From an uncultured Bacteroidota bacterium (GTDB taxonomy: Bacteria; Bacteroidota; Bacteroidia; Bacteroidales; SZUA-534), in the NCBI GenBank assembly GCA_937900725.1, contig CALCFP010000444.1, positions 1 through 11,179 of the forward strand: a DNA stretch of 11,179 nucleotides. The letters are read 5' to 3'. Position 1 is the stretch's first letter, and each line of letters begins with the position of its first letter. Both the position numbers and the translations under genes were made by a program. Below are positions 6,635-11,179 of this stretch, in pieces. The notes below the pieces were generated by a model that saw only the letters and a program-made list of their open reading frames with translations, ran no database searches and had not been told where the DNA came from.

Positions 6635-7939
6635 GTGTTTGGAGTCAAGAAAATATTGCAGTTTCGTCATTCGGAGTTGGCCCACAATTCCGCGACATTG
6701 CTGTCGGCAAACGTTGTGGCACAGGTTGTCGGGATCATCATATATCCCGTACTGACGCGACTTTACTCGCCAGACGACTTTGGTTTGCTGAACCTTTTCC
6801 TGAGCATTGGAGGTGTGCTGGTGATTTTGGCCAACTCTGAAATGCATTTTTCAGTTGTGCTGCCGAAAGATGAAAAACGTGCCGTGGCGTGTTTTCATAA
6901 CGGATTGTCGGTGCTGGTGGGAGTCAGCCTTTTGTGCGTCGCTTTCATTCCATTTTCGAAGCCTATTGCCAACTTGTTCAATGCACCGCAACTCGCCAAC
7001 TGGATTTTTCTTCTTCCTGTCTTTGTATTTTCACAAGCGATATGGACTCTAATAAACTATTGGTACACGCGAAACAAGCAGTATCGCGACATAGGCATCT
7101 ACCAACTGACGCAAAGCAGTTTGAGTGCTGGCGCGAAATGTGGTTTGGGTTGGCTCGGTTTCTTGTCGGGAGGAATGATAGTTTCAATGGTATTTGCGCC
7201 ACTTGCATCAGTATTGATAAGTATAAAGGCTACGTTTGCGAAGCACATGAAAGCCCTTTTGAAGGTTGACAAGGATGAATGCCGGATTGCGGCAAGGGAA
7301 TATGTCAATTTCCCGAAATATGACATGCCCCGCGCTGTCATAAATAATTTCAGTTGCAACCTGCCGTTTTTCCTGCTCACACCATATTTTGGACTGGCAG
7401 AAATGGGATTTTTAGGTATGGCTTTCACATTAGCCATACGTCCGATCAATGTAGTTGCCAATTCGTTCAACCAGGTGTTGTTCCAAAAGACCACCGAATC
7501 TGTTCATAATAAGATAAATGTCAGCCATTTATTCAACCGATTCATAAGTTTTACTTTAATGACTGTCGTGCCGACTTTCGCTATTTTGTATTTTGTGTTG
7601 CCATGCCTTACCGAGTGGCTGTTGGGCGACGGTTGGTCGGTGGCAGGCAGTTACATTCGCATTATGTTGCCGTGGGTGGCTATGAACAGCATAGCCAGTT
7701 CCATAAATTTCATACCAGACGTGTTCAGGCGTCAACGTGGCCTGTTGGTTTTTGAGACGGCCTATTTCATTGTAAGGGCGACGTCGTTGCTAATAGGCAT
7801 ATACCTAAATAGTTTCATCGCCGCCATTGCGCTGTACAGCCTGTCGAACACAGTGATGCTGATAATTGAGTGCGTTTGGTTTCGGACGATAATAGCAAAC
7901 TACGAGGAGGAGAACCAGTGTGCGACGGTTAATTCCTAG
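6635..7939 (+). CDS. Polysaccharide/oligosaccharide flippase (Wzx-like, MOP superfamily)
   Basis: This 434-residue integral inner-membrane protein has roughly twelve or more hydrophobic segments. The N-terminus has the typical Wzx/RfbX pattern: ANVVAQVVGIIIYPVLTRLY, then SPDDFGLLNLFLSI. The family moves undecaprenyl-linked glycan units from the cytoplasmic to the periplasmic face for O-antigen, capsule or exopolysaccharide. The central loop (KVDKDECRIAAREYVNFPKYDMPR) is the usual charged segment between the two halves of such proteins. The start codon is GTG at 6635; no in-frame ATG lies near it, and later starts would cut the first membrane segment. The gene stands alone: no glycosyltransferase or polymerase gene is beside it in the window, unlike most wzx loci, so its glycan substrate cannot be guessed. 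No terminator is evident after it, only repeats. Confidence 0.92.
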   Translation: MFGVKKILQFRHSELAHNSATLLSANVVAQVVGIIIYPVLTRLYSPDDFGLLNLFLSIGGVLVILANSEMHFSVVLPKDEKRAVACFHNGLSVLVGVSLLCVAFIPFSKPIANLFNAPQLANWIFLLPVFVFSQAIWTLINYWYTRNKQYRDIGIYQLTQSSLSAGAKCGLGWLGFLSGGMIVSMVFAPLASVLISIKATFAKHMKALLKVDKDECRIAAREYVNFPKYDMPRAVINNFSCNLPFFLLTPYFGLAEMGFLGMAFTLAIRPINVVANSFNQVLFQKTTESVHNKINVSHLFNRFISFTLMTVVPTFAILYFVLPCLTEWLLGDGWSVAGSYIRIMLPWVAMNSIASSINFIPDVFRRQRGLLVFETAYFIVRATSLLIGIYLNSFIAAIALYSLSNTVMLIIECVWFRTIIANYEEENQCATVNS

Positions 7940-7964
7940 TGTTTGGTAAAGTTGTAAATTTTGG

Positions 7965-8164
7965 TCCTAAATTGTAGTCCAAAGAATGGGAATATAATCT
8001 CATATATACTTGAACCCCAATCAGATAAATCCTAAAGTCCTAAAATAGGAATAAGAAATCCCGATACCGATGACTATCGGGACTAAATCCTAAATCTCTG
8101 AAACTGTAATAAGAGATCCTAAATCCTAATTTCTACATTCTAAATGAATTAAATCCTAAATTGT
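7965..8164. repeat. Intergenic block of TCCTAAA-type short repeats
   Basis: The gap between the convergent flippase and TauE genes (7940-8163) has no coding frame. It holds TCCTAAA at 7965, 8030, 8038, 8088, 8117 and 8154, and TCCTAAT at 8124, often as AAATCCTAAA. The outermost copies are part of an exact 11-base direct repeat, TCCTAAATTGT (7965-7975 and 8154-8164), so the block is bounded by direct repeats. It also contains two inverted repeats. The copies are irregularly spaced and lack unique spacers, so this is not a CRISPR array. Confidence 0.7.
8059..8082. repeat. Inverted repeat TCCCGATA / TATCGGGA
   Basis: The arms at 8059-8066 and 8075-8082 are perfect reverse complements around an 8-base loop, CCGATGAC. 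Neither strand has a proper T run after it, though the minus strand reads GGGATTTCTT. It could act as a weak terminator or transcript-end stabiliser between convergent genes. A second inverted repeat, ATCTCT (8094-8099) / AGAGAT (8112-8117), follows. Confidence 0.6.
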
Positions 8165-8892
8165 CACGCCATTAGCGCCACCACGCCGCTTACTGCCATG
8201 TAGCCGTATATTATCTTGCGCAGGACTGGTGCCGAAATCCGTTCGAAGACCTTTTTGCCAATCCATGAGCCAATCACCACGCCTACAAGAGCGTAGAGCC
8301 AGCCCCAGGAAACAGTTTCGGTCATAAAGCCGCATTGTGCCCTGTAAATGGTCATGAATACATTGCCGATGAAGAAATAAGCCTGTGTGAGCGCCATGTA
8401 GCGTTGCTTGTCGGTTTCAGTAGCCACAAAGTAAAGCACGGCAGGCGGCCCCTGCATTGCAAACAACCCGCCCATCAATCCGCTCAGTGTGCCCATTGAA
8501 ACCTGCATTGGTAAGGTGGGGCGCAAATGTATACGTTCACTGATAATCAAGAAGTAAATGCTCATTACCAGAAGTACTACTCCAAGCAAGTGCTTGAGGT
8601 GGGTGTCGGTGACCATTGACACGTATTGCACGGCAAAGTACGAAGCCACGAGAAACGTCAGTAATATGGGCAGAAGTTTTTTCCATTCGATGTACTTGTA
8701 GATGGCTACAAGCACGTAAAGCGACTGCGCCGCCGACAACATCCCGGAAAGTGTTGTGGCCTCGCCGTACGACGGCATTAGATGTGGCAACATCGTCATA
8801 ATGAAGATGCCAAAGCCGAATCCGCTCACGCGTTGCACAAAACTTGCGCCTGTGCAGAATGCTATTAACAGAATGATAGTAGTTGCCGACAT
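8164..8892 (-). CDS. Sulfite exporter TauE/SafE family membrane protein
   Basis: The 242-residue integral membrane protein has about eight hydrophobic segments in two related halves. Each half opens with the family's glycine-rich motif: SFVQRVSGFGFGIF (first) and GTLSGLMGGLFAMQGPPAVL (second). The family exports or imports small sulfur-containing or organic anions such as sulfite, sulfoacetate or sulfonates; the substrate of this one is unknown. The frame extends to a TTG at 8919 (251 residues), but the ATG at 8892 is preferred because it begins just before the first membrane helix, and a TAATTTTG box at 8899-8906 lies inside the extension. It is divergent from the C_GCAxxG_C_C gene, 125 bases apart, and convergent with the flippase gene. 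Confidence 0.9.
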   Translation of the reverse strand: MSATTIILLIAFCTGASFVQRVSGFGFGIFIMTMLPHLMPSYGEATTLSGMLSAAQSLYVLVAIYKYIEWKKLLPILLTFLVASYFAVQYVSMVTDTHLKHLLGVVLLVMSIYFLIISERIHLRPTLPMQVSMGTLSGLMGGLFAMQGPPAVLYFVATETDKQRYMALTQAYFFIGNVFMTIYRAQCGFMTETVSWGWLYALVGVVIGSWIGKKVFERISAPVLRKIIYGYMAVSGVVALMA

Positions 8893-8898
8893 ATGGAG

Positions 8899-8906
8899 CA
8901 AAATTA
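8899..8906 (-). promoter_or_regulatory. Possible -7 box of the TauE/SafE gene
   Basis: On the minus strand TAATTTTG matches TAnnTTTG exactly. It ends six bases before the ATG at 8892, implying a leaderless or nearly leaderless message. No good TTTG is found at the expected -33 spacing, so the call is tentative. Confidence 0.4.
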
Positions 8907-9017
8907 CTTTTTCTTGCAATTACATATATTACTCAATAATATTTTGCCTCGAATTTTTTTCAGATTAGACACATAATTGCTAAATTGCAGTATTGTAATC
9001 ACAAAAACTTACTAATT

Positions 9018-9464
9018 ATGACAAAACAGGAGGCTATTGACAAGGCAATAGCATATTTCAAGCAGGGTTATGCCTGCTCACAGTCGGTTGCAATGACTTT
9101 TGCACCAGAATTTGGTGCCGACATGGATACCGTTACAATGATGTCGGCTCCCTTTGGCGGGGGAATGGGCCGTATGCGCGGCAAGTGCGGAGCCGTAACA
9201 GGAGGCTTCATGGTTTTGGGAATGGCTTCAGGCAAGTACGACCCAAAAGACATGGACACCAAACTTGCCCAGTACAAGAAAGTGCAGGACCTCAACGCAT
9301 CTATGGTAAACATTTACGGCACAGCCGAATGTGGCGAATTGCTTGAAAAGAAAGTCAACAAGGAACAGGTTGACGAGCGCGCTCACCACCAGATAGTCTG
9401 CACAGGGGTCATTTCCGATGCCGTGGCTTCGCTTTACGACATCTTGTACCCCAATGCCGATTAA
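9018..9464 (+). CDS. C_GCAxxG_C_C family putative redox protein
   Basis: This 148-residue soluble protein belongs to the C_GCAxxG_C_C family of putative redox-active proteins. The four named cysteine positions are present: Cys20 in FKQGYACSQSV, Cys57 in GRMRGKCGAVTGG, Cys105 in GTAECGELL and Cys128 in HHQIVCTGVISDAV. Between the first two lies the glycine-rich APFGGGMGRMRG segment. The cysteines may bind a metal or Fe-S cluster or cycle as a dithiol, but no member's reaction is known to me. The ATG at 9018 is chosen over an upstream frame extension to 8985 because MTKQEAIDKAIAYF is the usual N-terminus and there is no support for the longer form. It is divergent from a TauE/SafE exporter. The 12-base leader AAAAACTTACTA before this start recurs before the next gene's start. 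Confidence 0.92.
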   Translation: MTKQEAIDKAIAYFKQGYACSQSVAMTFAPEFGADMDTVTMMSAPFGGGMGRMRGKCGAVTGGFMVLGMASGKYDPKDMDTKLAQYKKVQDLNASMVNIYGTAECGELLEKKVNKEQVDERAHHQIVCTGVISDAVASLYDILYPNAD

Positions 9465-9510
9465 CTATCAGAATGCAGAACTGACGCTATATTCCGTCAG
9501 AAACCATGAT

Positions 9511-9564
9511 AAAATCCGTTATTTGTTGATAATCACAAATATTGACAAATTGACGGATTTTTTT
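9511..9564 (+). terminator. Compound terminator after the C_GCAxxG_C_C gene
   Basis: The outer stem AAAATCCGT (9511-9519) / ACGGATTTT (9553-9561) stacks directly on an inner stem TATTTGT (9520-9526) / ACAAATA (9535-9541). An 11-base bulge lies on the 3' side and a T run extends to 9564. A smaller hairpin, CTGACG (9481-9486) / CGTCAG (9495-9500), precedes it. Confidence 0.75.
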
Positions 9565-9579
9565 GTTGCGCCTTCATCC

Positions 9580-9587
9580 TACTTTTG
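9580..9587 (+). promoter_or_regulatory. Upstream candidate -7 box (TACTTTTG)
   Basis: An exact TAnnTTTG box lies 16 bases after the compound terminator; a TTTT at 9557-9560 would give a 19-base spacer. Together with the identical box at 9668 it suggests two start sites, about 88 bases apart, for the coiled-coil gene or a small RNA. Confidence 0.35.
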
Positions 9588-9606
9588 CAATATGTGCAAG
9601 ACAAAA

Positions 9607-9626
9607 TAAAATCAGTTAAAATCCGT
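9607..9626. repeat. Tandem 10-base repeat TAAAATC(A/C)GT
   Basis: TAAAATCAGT (9607-9616) is followed at once by TAAAATCCGT (9617-9626). The sequence AAAATCCGTTA also occurs at 9511-9521 in the terminator arm. Direct repeats upstream of a promoter may bind a regulator; no function is shown. Confidence 0.5.
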
Positions 9627-9636
9627 TAAATATGCG

Positions 9637-9675
9637 TTTCAATCGCGTTAGCGGAAATAAAAAAATATACTTTTG
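9637..9675 (+). promoter_or_regulatory. Promoter box and operator-like inverted repeat of the coiled-coil gene
   Basis: TACTTTTG (9668-9675) is an exact -7 box 26 bases before the GTG start. Over the expected -33 position lies an imperfect inverted repeat, TTTC-AAT-CGC-GTTA-GCG-GAAA (9637-9657), instead of a good TTTG. This may be a repressor or activator site that makes the promoter conditional; that is inference. Confidence 0.45.
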
Positions 9676-9701
9676 TCGCTCACAACAAAAAACTTACTAC
9701 A

Positions 9702-10616
9702 GTGGATAACTTAAAAGACTTTGAATCAGCCTCTGGTGGCAACAACAACAAGAAACTCACCACCATTATCGTTATAGAATCGATTTTGCTTGCAATAATG
9801 TGCGTCTTGTATTTTTCAAAAACATACACAAGCCACATACAGACAATCACCATAAATCAGGTTTCCGAAGAAAAAGACTCGTTGACAGCACAATACCAGA
9901 CATTGCTTGCCGACTATGAAACCATTGAGACAAACAACGACAGCATTTCGGCTCAACTTGAGCAGGAAAAGGCCCATATCAAGGATCTTATGGCCGAACT
10001 GAAGGCTACCAAGTCGGAAAACAAGGCGCAGATTAACAAACTCAAGAAGGAACTGAAAACCTTGCGCGACGTGATGAAGGACTTTGTTCACCAAATTGAC
10101 TCTCTCAACACGCTTAACATTCAACTTACCGAGGAAAACACCGAGGTGAAAAAGCAGATTACCGAGGCCAAGAAGGAGAACAAGCAACTCACCAAGAAAT
10201 ACGAGGAAGCCCAGACCAAGGTGGCCAAGGCATCTGTAATAAAGGCCATTAACTCGTCAATGGAATGCTTCACAGCCAAAGGCAAGCCAGCAACAAAGGC
10301 CAAGAAGACCAAACGTCTTGCCGTCAAGTTCACGCTCGACGAAAACCCTATTGCTCCGCAAGGCAACAAAAAGGTATATATCCGCATTGTCAATCCCGAC
10401 GGCCTGATGCTTGTGAACAAGGAGCAGGAAACGTTCAAGTTTGAAGACGACAAGATAACCTTCTCTGCCCTGCGCCAGGTCGATTACAAGGGCGAAAAGG
10501 TTGATATGGTCATCTACTACGAATGCGAGGAAGGCGAACTCAAGGAAGGCACCTACAAGACCGACATCTTCTGCGATGGAAGCATGATTGGCACAACCGA
10601 AATTGTTCTGAAATAA
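9702..10616 (+). CDS. Membrane-anchored coiled-coil protein of unknown function
   Basis: I do not recognise this 304-residue protein. Residues 1-19 are polar and probably cytoplasmic (DNLKDFESASGGNNNKK). Residues 20-39 form one membrane helix (TTIIVIESILLAIMCVLYFS). Residues about 54-176 form a long coiled coil, rich in Lys, Glu, Gln and Leu with heptad-like spacing. Residues about 204-304 are a compact, beta-rich domain (RLAVKFTLDENPIAP, KKVYIRIVNPDGLML, YKTDIFCDGSMIGTTEIVL). The topology fits a periplasmic rod carrying an Ig-like head, anchored in the inner membrane; there is no signal-peptidase site. A basic linker (KGKPATKAKKTKR) joins rod and head. The start is GTG at 9702, with the leader AAAAACTTACTA two bases before it. 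It is transcribed alone from its own promoter to a strong terminator. Automatic labels such as SMC-like would rest only on the coiled coil. Confidence 0.85.
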   Translation: MDNLKDFESASGGNNNKKLTTIIVIESILLAIMCVLYFSKTYTSHIQTITINQVSEEKDSLTAQYQTLLADYETIETNNDSISAQLEQEKAHIKDLMAELKATKSENKAQINKLKKELKTLRDVMKDFVHQIDSLNTLNIQLTEENTEVKKQITEAKKENKQLTKKYEEAQTKVAKASVIKAINSSMECFTAKGKPATKAKKTKRLAVKFTLDENPIAPQGNKKVYIRIVNPDGLMLVNKEQETFKFEDDKITFSALRQVDYKGEKVDMVIYYECEEGELKEGTYKTDIFCDGSMIGTTEIVLK

Positions 10617-10635
10617 TATCAATCAACAATATCAA

Positions 10636-10668
10636 AAAGGCCAAATCCGCAAGGGTTTGGCTTTTTTT
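10636..10668 (+). terminator. GNRA-capped terminator, bidirectional
   Basis: GGCCAAATCC (10639-10648) pairs with GGGTTTGGC and the next T (10653-10662), with two wobble pairs, closing a GCAA tetraloop (10649-10652). Seven T residues (10662-10668) follow on the plus strand. The A run at 10634-10638 gives five T residues on the minus strand, so it can serve convergent genes on both sides. Confidence 0.92.
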
Positions 10669-10746
10669 GTTGCCGTGAGGCGAGTCATTATGTTTTCGCA
10701 AAGCGATGCCTGACAGACTAAAAAATCGTCGGTAAATCCTTATTTA

Positions 10747-10833
10747 TTATACCCGAACCCTGAACAGCCCGTCCTTTTCGCTGTAGAAATATATGAAACG
10801 CGTCAGGTCCTTCTTGAAACGTGCTTCTGCCAT
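10747..10833 (-). pseudogene. Possible C-terminal remnant of a minus-strand gene
   Basis: On the minus strand a 28-codon frame ends at a TAA (10747-10749) and reads MAEARFKKDLTRFIYFYSEKD... to its end GLFRVRV. It looks like the tail of a real protein, with codon use like the neighbours (AAG, GAC, TTC, TAC, AGC). It heads toward the bidirectional terminator at 10636-10668, as a convergent gene should. Going upstream the frame hits a stop at 10846-10848, where a plus-strand frame takes over. So it could be a gene end cut off by a rearrangement, or chance. It is too short to identify. Confidence 0.3.
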
Positions 10834-11179
10834 TCCTTCGGGAAACTACACATATTTGTTTGAAGAAGAAAAGCCAGCCGGCTACGACCAAGTGCTGCAA
10901 CTGACAGCCTTTAACGGCACAACGCAGACTGCCCCAATAAAGCACAGAGCTCCATTGAAAAACGAGGAGCTTGATTCCAACGTTAGTTTTGAGGTTTCCG
11001 CCGACATTAGCGGACTAACCCTCAAGCCTGACGAGATATACACCATTGCCATTATAAACAAGCCAATAAAAACCATAACACAGTTAGATACAAACATAGA
11101 TTCCACCACCACCGCAGTGGCCGACAATGCCAAGTTTGACATGCAGAAGACCACCCGCCACGCCGAAGGCAACATGGAG
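10793..11179 (+). CDS. Unidentified protein, 3' partial, N-terminus uncertain
   Basis: A plus-strand frame opens with ATG at 10793 and stays open for 129 codons to the end of the window. From about residue 17 (GNYTYLFEEEKPAGYDQVL) it reads like genuine protein, with strand-like stretches such as NVSFEVSADISGLTL and EIYTIAIINKPIKTI that suggest a beta-rich, possibly repeated, domain. I cannot name a family. The first 16 residues (MKRVRSFLKRASAIPS) are basic, are no signal peptide, and overlap a plausible minus-strand protein tail. They may therefore not be true coding sequence, and the real upstream part of the gene may be missing. An in-frame stop lies just upstream at 10784-10786. No promoter box or Shine-Dalgarno precedes the ATG. 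Confidence 0.55.
   Translation, partial: MKRVRSFLKRASAIPSGNYTYLFEEEKPAGYDQVLQLTAFNGTTQTAPIKHRAPLKNEELDSNVSFEVSADISGLTLKPDEIYTIAIINKPIKTITQLDTNIDSTTTAVADNAKFDMQKTTRHAEGNME

Noticed and set aside
8059..8082. Rho-independent terminator for the flippase gene
   Set aside because: The stem is good, but no T run follows on the plus strand (it reads CTAAATCC), so it is listed as an inverted repeat only.
7965..8164. CRISPR array
   Set aside because: The repeat unit is only about 7-11 bases, spacing is irregular, there are no unique spacers of constant length, and no cas genes are near.
8893..8919. TTG start nine codons upstream for the TauE/SafE gene
   Set aside because: The added residues precede the first helix without family support, and the exact TAATTTTG box lies within them.
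9418..9609. Plus-strand frame of 63 residues after the C_GCAxxG_C_C gene
   Set aside because: It starts inside that gene in another frame and runs through a terminator hairpin and a promoter box.
10718..11175. Two minus-strand reading frames (about 75 and 97 residues)
   Set aside because: Both lie antisense to the plus-strand frame from 10793, whose composition and codon use are more like genuine coding sequence; they look like shadows.

Overview
The window looks like a piece of a Bacteroidota (most likely Bacteroidales) chromosome. Several upstream regions carry TAnnTTTG boxes, the Bacteroidota-type -7 element, and strong Shine-Dalgarno sequences are mostly absent. The gene content also fits: a NifU-like/GGGtGRT pair, a type II branched-chain aminotransferase and a C_GCAxxG_C_C redox protein. 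I cannot name a genus.

Layout. (1) 1-2078, plus strand: the 3' part of a class III nucleotide cyclase fused to an HD-domain phosphohydrolase, then a tandem-domain universal stress protein 33 bases downstream and a terminator. (2) 2363-4224, minus strand: a two-gene operon of an IscU/NifU-like Fe-S scaffold and a GGGtGRT protein, with its own promoter and terminator. (3) 4447-5387, plus strand: an AraC-type regulator divergent from that operon. (4) 5446-6580, plus strand: a branched-chain aminotransferase (ilvE) with its own promoter and terminator. (5) 6635-7939, plus strand: a Wzx-like polysaccharide flippase with no glycan genes beside it in the window. (6) 7940-8163: non-coding DNA with seven TCCTAAA-type repeats and two small inverted repeats. 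(7) 8164-8892, minus strand: a TauE/SafE-family exporter, divergent from (8) 9018-9464, plus strand: a C_GCAxxG_C_C protein. (9) 9465-9701: a dense regulatory interval leading to a membrane-anchored coiled-coil protein of unknown function (9702-10616) with a GNRA-capped terminator. (10) 10747-11179: a disturbed region where a short minus-strand protein tail meets a plus-strand reading frame that runs off the window.

How the genes may work together. Most neighbours look like separate transcription units with ordinary housekeeping or accessory roles. Two arrangements suggest a functional unit. The cyclase-HD and Usp genes could couple a cyclic nucleotide to a stress protein. The NifU-like/GGGtGRT pair encodes two cysteine-rich proteins in one transcript, and the scaffold has an unusual cysteine arrangement. 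I found no CRISPR array, tRNA, rRNA, insertion sequence or recognisable phage or defence genes.
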